From Paenibacillus sp. FSL R5-0341 (GTDB lineage Bacteria; Bacillota; Bacilli; Paenibacillales; Paenibacillaceae): 64,000 nt of DNA. The DNA lies in assembly GCF_037975235.1 (NCBI RefSeq), contig NZ_CP150241.1, forward strand, positions 6,448,001 through 6,512,000, written 5' to 3'. Position numbers and translations under genes: made by a program. Below are positions 15,787-24,083 of this stretch, piece by piece; the first letter of the stretch is position 1; each line of letters opens with the position of its first letter. The notes under the pieces were generated by a model. That model did no database searches and was not told the DNA's origin. It was given only the letters and a program-made list of their open reading frames with translations.

Positions 15787-17205
15787 TTACTTAATAATAA
15801 CGTACTCCAGATTCACCAGCTTCGCATACGTCACGATCTGATCTGTCGTCAGGTTCAAGGATACAACCGTATGGTGACCACCACCATTTTCGATCCATGC
15901 TTTCACTCCATCTTGGAAGTTCGGCTTCACGCTCCATAGAACACGCGCTACCGGCAGATTAGGTGCTGGAACGGTTGGCTCAAATGCAGATACTTCGTTG
16001 ATCAGCAGTTTGTAATGGGTACCGAAGTCTGCCATGGATACCACAACACCTTCGCCTGCCTTACCGTCGAATACGAGACGTGCAGGATCTTCACGATCGC
16101 CAATACCCAGTGGGGACACGATGATTCTCGGTTTTGTGCTGGCAAGTGTCGGATCTACTTCAAGCATATGAGATTGCAGGATCGCTTCCTGTCCAGCGGC
16201 CATCTCGTATGTGTAATCTTCCATGAAGCCTGTGTTCTCGTTATGGGCCATGATTTTCAGCAAACGATCCAGCGCAGCTGTTTTCCAGTCACCCTCACCA
16301 GCAAATCCGTACCCTTGAGCCATCAGCCGTTGTACTGCCAGACCCGGAAGCTGTTTCATGCCATGCAGATCTTCGAAGTTCGTAGTGAAGGCACTGTAAC
16401 CACCTTCGTCCAGGAAACGTTTAATCGCAATCTCATAACTCGCTTGCACACGTACACTGGCTTCCCAAGCTTCCTTGCTGTTTGTACCATAATCGAACTC
16501 GTAGAGGTCTCCGTACTGAGCGATCAGATCATCAATTTCCTGCTCTGTTACGGCGTTCACGTATTGCACGAGGTCGCCAATACCGAAGTAATCAACGGTC
16601 CAGCCGAATTGGATCTGTGCTTCCACTTTATCCCCTTCAGTTACGCCCACGTTGCGCATGTTATCACCGAAACGAGCGACTTTGATGTTAAAGCTTTCAT
16701 TATAAGCTACCGCTACGTCCATCCAGTCAGCGACCTGCTGTTGCACTTCTGGGCGCTCCCAGTAACCAACAACGATTTTATTTTGTTTTCTCAGACGGGC
16801 ATTGATGAAGCCATATTCACGGTCACCGTGTGCCGCTTGGTTCAGGTTCATGAAGTCCATATCGATGGTTGCCCATGGAATGCTTTCGTTAAATTGAGTT
16901 GCCAAGTGAAGCAAAGGTTTTTGCAGCAATTTCGTACCACGAATCCACATTTTAGCCGGGGAGAACGTATGCATCCATGTGATCACACCTGCTACTTCAT
17001 CGCGATAGTTCACTTCTTTCATCGTGCTTGTGATTTTATCTGCGCTTACCGCCAGATCCTGCAATACGAGTGGGTACGGCAGTACGCCGCTTGCGTTAAG
17101 GGCATCCGTGATTTTCTGTGCGTTGGCTTTTACTTCGCCCAGTGCTTCTTCTCCGTACAAATGCTGTGAACCGACGACAAACCAGAATTCTTTTGCTGCT
17201 GACAT
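15787..17205 (-). CDS. araA: L-arabinose isomerase
   Basis: 472-residue cytoplasmic Mn-dependent enzyme converting L-arabinose to L-ribulose, the first step of arabinose use. The start FWFVVGSQHLYGEEAL is the family hallmark. The expected catalytic residues are visible: Glu in NFEDLHG (about 301), Glu in GEGDWK (about 326), His in IMAHNENTG and His in the C-terminal GGGHHTVVS. Length is typical. It is the last gene of the araB-araD-araA operon and ends before a strong terminator. The 271-bp gap to araD holds a hairpin element flanked by direct repeats, which may lower or uncouple araA expression. Regulation is probably by AraR from the operon promoter. Confidence 0.97.
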   Translation of the reverse strand: MSAAKEFWFVVGSQHLYGEEALGEVKANAQKITDALNASGVLPYPLVLQDLAVSADKITSTMKEVNYRDEVAGVITWMHTFSPAKMWIRGTKLLQKPLLHLATQFNESIPWATIDMDFMNLNQAAHGDREYGFINARLRKQNKIVVGYWERPEVQQQVADWMDVAVAYNESFNIKVARFGDNMRNVGVTEGDKVEAQIQFGWTVDYFGIGDLVQYVNAVTEQEIDDLIAQYGDLYEFDYGTNSKEAWEASVRVQASYEIAIKRFLDEGGYSAFTTNFEDLHGMKQLPGLAVQRLMAQGYGFAGEGDWKTAALDRLLKIMAHNENTGFMEDYTYEMAAGQEAILQSHMLEVDPTLASTKPRIIVSPLGIGDREDPARLVFDGKAGEGVVVSMADFGTHYKLLINEVSAFEPTVPAPNLPVARVLWSVKPNFQDGVKAWIENGGGHHTVVSLNLTTDQIVTYAKLVNLEYVIIK

Positions 17206-17228
17206 ATAATCATCCTCATTTCATTATT

Positions 17229-17416
17229 TTATAGTTGAACAAATGGGTTTACACTTACCACTCCGATTGCAGTACCATCTTCCGATCGCTGGTTATCCCC
17301 GGATTTTTTGATTCCCTTTTTGCAAAGGGAAAATCCTGTGATAAACGCGAGCGCTTCGCTTCTTCAGATTGGTTCTGCACTCTCCGTTATCGTGTAAAAA
17401 GTATAGTTGAACAAAT
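17229..17416. repeat. Hairpin element flanked by 15-bp direct repeats between araD and araA
   Basis: TATAGTTGAACAAAT occurs at about 17230-17244 and again at 17402-17416. Between the copies lies about 157 bp of non-coding DNA with a strong dyad (GGATTTT and CCCTTT arms mirrored by AAAGGG and AAAATCC, 17303-17338) and further imperfect pairing outside it. It looks like a small repetitive element inserted in the operon, but no second copy is in the window to prove it. Nothing else is seen in this gap. Confidence 0.5.
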
Positions 17417-17476
17417 CAATCCCACACTAAACCACTTGTAAGCCAGAACATGCTTCCAGTCACTGTTATAACCTAA

Positions 17477-18172
17477 TTACTTCTGTCCGTAATACGCGTC
17501 TTTGCCGTGTTTTCGCAGATAGTGTTTATCCAGAATGCCTTGTGGCAGTTCTTTTGCAAAGTTATTCAACTGCCGCGCGTACAGGTTCATTTTGCATACT
17601 TCCTCCAGCACGACACTGTTCACCACCGCAGACTTGGCATCTTTCCCCCACGTAAACGGTGCGTGACCATGGAGCAGTACTGCTGGTACAGCCATAACAT
17701 CAATTCCACGCTGTTCAAACGTTTCAATAATGACGCGTCCCGTCTCCGCTTCGTATCCGCGATCAACCTCGTCTTGGTTCAGGAAACGTGCACATGGCAC
17801 TGCTCCATAGAATGTGTCCGCATGTGTGGTTCCCATTACAGGTACGTCCAGTCCGGCTTGCGCCCAGATGGTCGCCCATGTGGAATGTGTGTGCACAATA
17901 CCGCCAATCTCCGAGTAATGCTTATATAGTACGGCATGTGTTGCGGTATCCGAGGAAGGTTTCATCTCACCCTCCACCACGTTACCGTCCAGATCGACCA
18001 CAACCATGTCGCTTGCTTTCATCACATCGTAGCTAACGCCACTTGGTTTAATCACGAACAGACCGCTTTCCCGATCAATTGCACTGACGTTACCCCATGT
18101 GAATTTTACAAGTCCGTGCTTTGGCAGTTCCAGATTCGCCTGGAATACCTCTTCCTTCAGTTGTTCTAACAT
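17477..18172 (-). CDS. araD: L-ribulose-5-phosphate 4-epimerase
   Basis: 231-residue zinc enzyme (class II aldolase fold) converting L-ribulose-5-phosphate to D-xylulose-5-phosphate, which enters the pentose phosphate pathway. Zinc ligands are visible as HTHS (about 95-98) and a later His (LLHGHAPF, about 168-172). SNV-type phosphate-binding residues appear as KPSGVSYD and SSDTATH. Length matches the E. coli and Bacillus enzymes. It sits between araB and araA on the same strand, with repeat elements on both sides instead of tight coupling. Start ATG at 18172. Confidence 0.96.
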   Translation of the reverse strand: MLEQLKEEVFQANLELPKHGLVKFTWGNVSAIDRESGLFVIKPSGVSYDVMKASDMVVVDLDGNVVEGEMKPSSDTATHAVLYKHYSEIGGIVHTHSTWATIWAQAGLDVPVMGTTHADTFYGAVPCARFLNQDEVDRGYEAETGRVIIETFEQRGIDVMAVPAVLLHGHAPFTWGKDAKSAVVNSVVLEEVCKMNLYARQLNNFAKELPQGILDKHYLRKHGKDAYYGQK

Positions 18173-18201
18173 GTTATTCCCTCCCGTTCTCTAATAGTGT
18201 G

Positions 18202-18369
18202 TGTTCAAAAAGTCGGTTTTCAGTACCGAGAAGATGGGATGAAGCTAGAAATGGAGTAGCGGAGCGTAGATAGAGCTACGTGAGCAACGGACATTTCGGC
18301 TGAATTCCATATTCGATGTTGATGATGCCACTAGGCATCCTTCGTAATCAAAAGCGGTCTTTTTGAACA
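18202..18369. mobile_element. MITE-like element with terminal inverted repeats, overlapping the araB 3' end
   Basis: A 168-bp non-coding sequence is bounded by inverted ends TGTTCAAAAAG (18202-18212) and CTTTTTGAACA (18359-18369); the match extends with mismatches about ten bases further inward. It encodes no protein. The right end lies inside araB and provides its last six codons and stop. I believe this element type is common in Paenibacillus genomes, but that is recollection. No clear target duplication is visible. Confidence 0.65.
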
Positions 18370-19979
18370 TCCTCTACCAGATGATCTACGGCTGATTGCT
18401 CAATTGTGAGTCCACTCCGATAGCGTTCGATAAATGATTCAAATCCTTTTACATCCGATGCATCCGGTGCCACTTCCACTCCCTCAACATCGCTAAAGAC
18501 CTTCTGCTCCAGGAACACATCCAGGCTCTCCTCTTGATCCTTGTTGATCATGTACGAAGCCAGAAGCGCCATGCCCCATGCGCCGCCTTCACCAGCGGTA
18601 GACATTACGGATACCGGTACATTCATCGCAGCGGCTACAATCCGTTGTCCAACTACAGGAGTTTTAAATAGGCCACCATGAGCCAAAATACTGTCAATGG
18701 CTACATTCTCTTCCTCCGTCAAAATGTCCATGCCCAGCTTGAGTGCGCCGAAGGCACTGAACAGATGTGTCCGCATGAAGTTTGCCAGATTAAAGTTACT
18801 TTCCGGGGAGCGGACGAACAATGGACGGCCTTTCTCAAGTCCCGTAATGTTCTCACCTGAGTAGTATCCATAGCTGAGCAAGCCACCACCATCAGGGTCT
18901 GCCTCCAAAGCTTTGTTAAACAACACGCTAAACAACTTGCCGTTATCCACTTCATATCCCATCGCTTGAGAGAATTCGCGGAACAATCCAACCCATGCGT
19001 TGATATCACTGGAACAGTTGTTGGCATGCACCATCCCTACTGGGCTACCATCTGGCGTGGTGACCATATCAATCTCGGGATACACTTTGGATAATTCCTT
19101 CTCCAGTACAATCATCGCAAATACGGATGTGCCCACAGAGATGTTCCCCGTACGTTTTCGCACGCTATTCGTTGCCACCATACCTGTTCCGGCATCGCCT
19201 TCTGGCGGACAGAGCGGAATGCCTGCTTGCAGATCTTGCGAAGGGTCGAGCAACTTGGCTCCCGCTTCCGTCAATGCACCTGCATTCTCACCCGCGAGAT
19301 ATACCTTGGGCAGAAGGTCCTCGACTTTCCACGGATAACCTTTGCCTGCGACCTGTTCGTCGAACTGTTGGATCATGGATGGGTGATAGTTATGTGTAGA
19401 CTCGTCAATTGGGAAAATGCCTGATGCATCGCCGATCCCAATCGCCTTATTGCCCGTCAGCAACCAGTGGATGTATCCAGCCAAAGTTGTCAGGTGATCG
19501 ATCTGTGGCACATGTGCCTCTTCGTTCAAAATGGCTTGGTACAAGTGGGCGATGCTCCAGCGTTCCGGAATATTGAATTGCAGAAGTTCCGTTAGCTCCC
19601 TTGCAGCTGCTCCCGTCGTAGCATTACGCCAGGTTCGGAAAGGTACCAGCATTTCACCTGCGCTATCCAATGCGATATATCCGTGCATCATGGCCGAGAA
19701 TCCGATAGAACCGACCGTTCGCAGCGTAATTCCGTATTTCTGTTCCACATCTTGCTTCATCTCACGATAAGCCGTTTGCAGACCTGTGATGATATCCTCC
19801 TGGTTGTACGTCCAATATCCATCTTTCAGGAGGTTCTCCCATTCATAACTGCCTGACGCGATGGTTTCAAAACGCTCGTCAATCAACACCGCCTTAATCC
19901 GCGTTGATCCAAATTCAATTCCGAGCGAAGTAGCACCCTTGGTAATGGCTTCTTTCAAGTCCAATTGACTCATAATCAC
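18348..19979 (-). CDS. araB: FGGY-family kinase, probable L-ribulokinase
   Basis: About 543-residue carbohydrate kinase that should phosphorylate L-ribulose. An ATP-binding N-terminal motif GIEFGSTRIKAVLIDE and the C-terminal FGGY region with AHGGLFKTPVVGQRI and STAGEGGAWGMALLA are clear. Sequence belongs to the branch often annotated only as FGGY kinase, not the classical B. subtilis AraB branch; the operon context gives the substrate. The start is taken as GTG (19979) with GGAGAGGGG 6 nt upstream; the ATG two codons later is the alternative, while a farther ATG at 20024 lacks a ribosome binding site. The last residues VQKDRF and the TGA stop come from the inserted MITE-like element, so the native C-terminus has probably been replaced. 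Confidence 0.85.
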   Translation of the reverse strand: MIMSQLDLKEAITKGATSLGIEFGSTRIKAVLIDERFETIASGSYEWENLLKDGYWTYNQEDIITGLQTAYREMKQDVEQKYGITLRTVGSIGFSAMMHGYIALDSAGEMLVPFRTWRNATTGAAARELTELLQFNIPERWSIAHLYQAILNEEAHVPQIDHLTTLAGYIHWLLTGNKAIGIGDASGIFPIDESTHNYHPSMIQQFDEQVAGKGYPWKVEDLLPKVYLAGENAGALTEAGAKLLDPSQDLQAGIPLCPPEGDAGTGMVATNSVRKRTGNISVGTSVFAMIVLEKELSKVYPEIDMVTTPDGSPVGMVHANNCSSDINAWVGLFREFSQAMGYEVDNGKLFSVLFNKALEADPDGGGLLSYGYYSGENITGLEKGRPLFVRSPESNFNLANFMRTHLFSAFGALKLGMDILTEEENVAIDSILAHGGLFKTPVVGQRIVAAAMNVPVSVMSTAGEGGAWGMALLASYMINKDQEESLDVFLEQKVFSDVEGVEVAPDASDVKGFESFIERYRSGLTIEQSAVDHLVEDVQKDRF

Positions 19980-20144
19980 GTGTATCCCCTCTCCGGTCGC
20001 GATTTGACATCCCATAGGATGCATATATAAGGTGAAACTTCTACTTATGGCAGTGACTAATCACGATTTTGGTATAAAAGGTGGTTCAAAAAATCTGTCT
20101 TCTTAAAAGAATGCGCTTTCCTTTTCTGACAGCCTTAGTATATT

Positions 20145-20160
20145 TTTTGTACGTACATTT
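20145..20160. promoter_or_regulatory. AraR operator, araB-proximal
   Basis: TTTTGTACGTACATTT with the perfect core TGTACGTACA (20148-20157) matches the Bacillus AraR box ATTTGTACGTACAAAT. It lies in the divergent araB/araR region, about 170 bp from the araB start. Confidence 0.85.
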
Positions 20161-20346
20161 GTCAATAATATATAATAGTTATACTTACAAAGGACACATA
20201 TTGTACTCTAATTGACCATTCAAAGGTCTCAAACAGCTATAAATTGGCTATGCTGTAAGGTACACTTCTATCTAAAAAGGCCGGATATGTACGGTTCATT
20301 TCAAAAAATATGCTGTTTTATATGCATTCCAACTGAATCATGCTAA

Positions 20347-20364
20347 AATATGTACGTACAACTA
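20347..20364. promoter_or_regulatory. AraR operator, araR-proximal
   Basis: AATATGTACGTACAACTA has the same TGTACGTACA core (20351-20360), 38 bp upstream of the araR ATG, where bound repressor would block araR transcription. A weaker half-match (ATGTACGG) lies at 20287-20294. The two full cores are 203 bp apart, a spacing compatible with DNA looping. Confidence 0.85.
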
Positions 20365-20397
20365 TTTGAACAATAACATTGATATAGATGAGTAACG

Positions 20398-21507
20398 ATG
20401 AAAGAAGTGGACTACGTGAAGCCAAAATACCAGGTCATCATTGATGATATAAAGAGTCATATCCTTTCGGGGACATATAGCATAGGCGAACAGATCCCTA
20501 CGGAGTCGGCATTACAGGATAGCTACAACGTGAGTCGCCAGACGGTGCGGAAGGCTATTTTGGAGTTATCGAACGAAGGGTTTTTACGAAGCGAAAAGGG
20601 TTCAGGAACTTACGTTAGCAATCAGTATCGATCACGATCAGGCGGCCATACGTCGAAGAAAACGATCGGTGTGATCACAACATACATCTCGGATTACATC
20701 TTTCCGTCCATTATCCGCGGCATTGAGAGTCGTCTGAATGAGGACAACTACTCGTTATTGCTGGCCAGCACCAATAATGATGTAACACAGGAGAAAAAAG
20801 CACTTGAAATGATGCTCTCCTACGGCGTGGATGGCCTGATTGTCGAACCGACCAAAAGTAATCTGTACAATCCCAACATCGCATACTACCTTTCGTTCAA
20901 AGAGCAGGATGTACCGTTTACGATGATTAATGCGTTTTATGAGGAGCTGGAGGTTCCGTTCTTCTGTCTGGATGACGTGCAGTCCAGTTATCTTGCCACA
21001 CTTGAATTGATCGCCAAAGGCCATACCCAGATTGGCATTATTGCGAAAATGGATGACCTACAAGGAAAGTATCGGATGAAGGGATACATCAAGGCACTGG
21101 GTGAAGCGAAGTTAAGGTTCCATCCTGAGCAAGTGCTTTCCTTTGATACCGCATCGAAACCGGATTTATCTTCTAATGTAGCCACGTATCTGGACGAAAA
21201 CAGGGATTCGCTCACCGCGATCGTCTGTTATAACGACGAGGTGGGACTAGAGGTCGTGCACGCCTGTAGGCAACTCGGCATCTCGATCCCGGATGAGTTA
21301 TCCATCATTGGACAGGACAATTCGTACATCGCCAAGAACGCCAACATAAGGCTAACAACACTAACCCATCCCCAAGAGCAAATGGGCCGCGATGCTGCCG
21401 ACTGGGTGATCAAGAACCTGCAAGGCAAAAAGGATCTGCCAACGAACACCTACTATCAGCCCGTGCTGGTTGAGGGAGAGACCGTGAAGGAGATCGAAGT
21501 GGAATAA
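20398..21507 (+). CDS. araR: Arabinose operon repressor (GntR DNA-binding, LacI-type sensor)
   Basis: 369-residue repressor with the distinctive AraR architecture. A GntR winged helix at residues about 8-75 includes IPTESALQDSYNVSRQTVRK and GSGTYV, followed from about 88 by a LacI/GalR periplasmic-binding-protein-like domain (KTIGVITTYISDYIFPSIIRGIE) that in AraR binds L-arabinose. It is divergent from araBDA and has an operator just before its start, so autoregulation is expected. The ATG at 20398 has only a weak ribosome binding site. It ends before a strong terminator. Nothing further is seen between that terminator and the Fur-regulated promoter at 21.8 kb. Confidence 0.93.
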   Translation: MKEVDYVKPKYQVIIDDIKSHILSGTYSIGEQIPTESALQDSYNVSRQTVRKAILELSNEGFLRSEKGSGTYVSNQYRSRSGGHTSKKTIGVITTYISDYIFPSIIRGIESRLNEDNYSLLLASTNNDVTQEKKALEMMLSYGVDGLIVEPTKSNLYNPNIAYYLSFKEQDVPFTMINAFYEELEVPFFCLDDVQSSYLATLELIAKGHTQIGIIAKMDDLQGKYRMKGYIKALGEAKLRFHPEQVLSFDTASKPDLSSNVATYLDENRDSLTAIVCYNDEVGLEVVHACRQLGISIPDELSIIGQDNSYIAKNANIRLTTLTHPQEQMGRDAADWVIKNLQGKKDLPTNTYYQPVLVEGETVKEIEVE

Positions 21508-21565
21508 TATTGATGCGGAACTGGGCGATAAGGTGTTACCGAGCGTTCTTTTTCCAACGTATATT

Positions 21566-21600
21566 AAAGAAGGCCGTCAGAATGATCTGCGGCCTTCTTT
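21566..21600 (+). terminator. Terminator of araR
   Basis: AAAGAAGGCCG and CGGCCTTCTTT form a perfect 11-bp stem with a 13-nt loop, followed by GTTATTGTTT. Confidence 0.85.
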
Positions 21601-21807
21601 GTTATTGTTTAATATTATAATGAGGAATTAAAATTTTTCTTACATACTACATCTTCTCTAATAGAAACTACTTCGTCTGATCCGCTTCATCACTCACCAG
21701 ACTTACAAGGACGCCTTTCTTCTCCATTTTTCAGTTAAGAACGGATATTAGAATACCTCCCTAACAAATGTAGCCCTAATATGATATGACCCTTTACAAT
21801 TTTTTCA

Positions 21808-21861
21808 TTGACACTGCCTTTAATAAAAAGATATATTTATTGATGTTGATAATCATTATCA
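21808..21861 (+). promoter_or_regulatory. Fur-controlled promoter of the siderophore importer
   Basis: TTGACA (21808-21813) and TATATT (21832-21837) are 18 bp apart. Ten bases downstream is a perfect 7-1-7 Fur box TGATAATCATTATCA (21847-21861), placed over the expected transcription start. Iron repression by Fur is therefore expected. Confidence 0.85.
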
Positions 21862-21973
21862 TATGTATAAAACGTTTTATATATCTACTTTTTTACATCC
21901 CAACGGATGTAATTGTTCAACCAGGATGTTCAGCACTACCAAATACATTTTACGATTCAGGAAGGGGAAACAC

Positions 21974-23050
21974 ATGAATACAAAGAGAAAGTTTCCATTA
22001 ACGGCGTTACTGATATCACTGGTCTTTATCCTGGCATTAGTTGGTTGTGGAAGTAAGACTGCAGAGCCAGCGGCAACTCCTGCTGCAGGTGACACAGCAG
22101 CTACCGAAACACCAGCCGCTACAGATGAGAATGCCGGATATCCAATTACAATTAAACATGCTTTGGGCGAAACGGTTATTGAGAAAAAGCCTGAACGTGT
22201 AGCTACAGTACAATGGGCGAACCAAGATGTCGTTCTCGCGCTTGGACAAGTTCCTGTAGGTTTCTCGGCAGCTAACTTTGGTGTTCAGGATGACAGCGGA
22301 CTGCTGCCTTGGACTGCGAAGAAACTCGATGAACTCGGTGTAACCGACCCGAACGTTTTCCAAGATACAGACGGACTTGATTTTGAAGCCATTTCCGATT
22401 CCAACCCAGATGTTATTCTTGCAGCATACTCCGGTATCACTCAGGAAGACTACGATCTTCTTAGTGAAATTGCTCCGGTTGTAGCTTACCCAACGGCTCC
22501 ATGGGCAACGACATGGCGCGAGCAGGTTTCTTTCAATGCGAAGGGTATGGGTATGGAAGCAGAAGGCGAGCAGCTGATCAAAGATACGGAGGCTATGGTT
22601 AACGAAAAATTAGCTGCATATCCTCAGATCAAAGACAAAAAAGTAGTTTGGGTTAACTTCTCCGCTGAAGACATGTCCAAACTTCATATCTATACACCTG
22701 TAGATTCTCGTGTATCATTCCTGGGTGAGCTAGGATTGGTTATTCCAGAAAGTATCACAAGCCAAATTACAGACCCTAACAGCTACTCGCTGAGCTTAAG
22801 TGCAGAGAATGCTGAAGCCCTTAATGATGCTGATATCCTCGTTGGATATGGAAATGCCGAGTTGCTGAAAGCCATTCAGGCTGATCCGTTGCTGGGTAAA
22901 ATCCCTGCGGTAAAACGTGGTTCTGTAGCGTTCATTGAAGCAGACACACCTTTGGTTGCTGCTGGAACGCCAAACCCACTGTCCATTTCCTACACGATCG
23001 ATGATTATTTGAAATTAATTAGTGGAGCAATCGACAAAATCAATGAATAG
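21974..23050 (+). CDS. Iron-siderophore ABC transporter binding lipoprotein
   Basis: 358-residue FecB/FhuD-type (PBP2) lipoprotein anchored to the outer face of the membrane, where it captures ferric siderophore. The signal peptide ends in the lipobox LVGC, followed by an Ala/Thr/Pro-rich linker and the binding domain (YPITIKHALGETVIEKKPERV, then ALGQVPVGF). The start is the ATG at 21974 with GAAGGGG upstream; the frame stays open farther upstream but runs over the Fur box, so that extension is not used. First gene of a four-gene operon. Closest in feel to YfiY-type hydroxamate/citrate siderophore receptors, but the ligand is not determinable. Confidence 0.92.
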   Translation: MNTKRKFPLTALLISLVFILALVGCGSKTAEPAATPAAGDTAATETPAATDENAGYPITIKHALGETVIEKKPERVATVQWANQDVVLALGQVPVGFSAANFGVQDDSGLLPWTAKKLDELGVTDPNVFQDTDGLDFEAISDSNPDVILAAYSGITQEDYDLLSEIAPVVAYPTAPWATTWREQVSFNAKGMGMEAEGEQLIKDTEAMVNEKLAAYPQIKDKKVVWVNFSAEDMSKLHIYTPVDSRVSFLGELGLVIPESITSQITDPNSYSLSLSAENAEALNDADILVGYGNAELLKAIQADPLLGKIPAVKRGSVAFIEADTPLVAAGTPNPLSISYTIDDYLKLISGAIDKINE

Positions 23051-24083
23051 TACATCGGTTCCGAATGAAAACCGAATACGTGCACATGTCCCCAAGAACT
23101 TCATCTTGGTGTTAGTGATTTGTTTTATCCTGCTCGGTGCAACTATGATTGCCTCACTGGTCTTTGGCTCTAGACCCGTGAGGTTTCATGAGTTAATCGA
23201 CGGACTATTTCACCCGGAAGTAGACTCTTATGGGGCAAACATCGTGCGCAAACGGATCTCCCGAACAGTCTTCAGCTTGTTATGCGGGGTAGCACTCGGC
23301 GTATCAGGAGCACTTATGCAAGCCGTTACCCGGAATCCACTTGCCGACCCAAGTATATTGGGTGTCAATACAGGGGCATCTCTGTTTGTGGTTATGGGTA
23401 TTGCATTCCTGAACATCAGCAGCGCCAATCAATATATCTGGCTGGCACTGGCCGGAGCTGCAATAACGGCTGTGTTCGTATTCGGAATCGGCTCAATGGG
23501 GCGTGGCGGAGCCACGCCCATTAAGCTTGTTTTGGCCGGAGCGGCCATCAGCGCCGCGCTCTCCTCACTCGTCACCGCCATTATGATCCCTCGTTCTTAT
23601 GTCATGGACCAGTTCAGGTTCTGGCAAGTGGGCAGCGTAGGATCGGCAACCTGGAGTGGAATCAGTACATTCATCCCGTTCCTGCTCATCGGTATACTCA
23701 TTGCATTTCTTACAGCACCGGCACTGAACGCCTTAGCTTTGGGTGACGATGTTGCAACAGGACTCGGTGTGCGAACTGGAACACTTCGATTCATCTCGGC
23801 TCTTGCAGGGGTTCTATTATGCGGAGCAGCTACTGCACTGGCTGGACCTATTGGTTTCATCGGATTGCTGTCTACCCACGTCATACGCCTTATACTGGGC
23901 CCCGACTTACGTTTTGTCATACCCATGTCAGCCATAGCCGGAGCGATCATTCTAACGATATCCGATGTCGGTGGCAGACTCATCAGCAACCCTGGAGAGC
24001 TTGAAGTCGGCGTCGTTACCGCATTTATAGGTGCTCCAATATTAATCATCCTCGCGATGCGATCGAAAGTGCGTTCATTATGA
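23043..24083 (+). CDS. FecCD-family siderophore permease, subunit 1
   Basis: 346-residue polytopic membrane protein forming half of the siderophore channel. About nine or ten TM helices, with family motifs RISRTVFSLLCGVALGVSG, QAVTRNPLADPSILGVNTGA and the coupling segment GLGVRTG. The start at 23043 overlaps the end of the lipoprotein gene by 8 bp (AATGAATAG) and has GGAGC upstream; an earlier in-frame ATG at 23022 is less likely. The stop overlaps the next permease start in ATGA, so the two are translationally coupled. Confidence 0.93.
   Translation: MNSTSVPNENRIRAHVPKNFILVLVICFILLGATMIASLVFGSRPVRFHELIDGLFHPEVDSYGANIVRKRISRTVFSLLCGVALGVSGALMQAVTRNPLADPSILGVNTGASLFVVMGIAFLNISSANQYIWLALAGAAITAVFVFGIGSMGRGGATPIKLVLAGAAISAALSSLVTAIMIPRSYVMDQFRFWQVGSVGSATWSGISTFIPFLLIGILIAFLTAPALNALALGDDVATGLGVRTGTLRFISALAGVLLCGAATALAGPIGFIGLLSTHVIRLILGPDLRFVIPMSAIAGAIILTISDVGGRLISNPGELEVGVVTAFIGAPILIILAMRSKVRSL

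Noticed and set aside
16015..17169. 384-codon plus-strand open frame opposite araA
   Set aside because: Antisense shadow of a clear arabinose isomerase gene; composition is not protein-like and no ribosome binding site is present.
20083..20110. Second copy of the MITE end (GGTTCAAAAAATCTG) upstream of araB
   Set aside because: Only about ten bases match and no inverted partner is present within several hundred bases.
21863..21973. Upstream extension of the siderophore-binding lipoprotein
   Set aside because: It starts immediately after the Fur box and would place 37 residues before the lipoprotein signal peptide; the ATG at 21974 has a good ribosome binding site.
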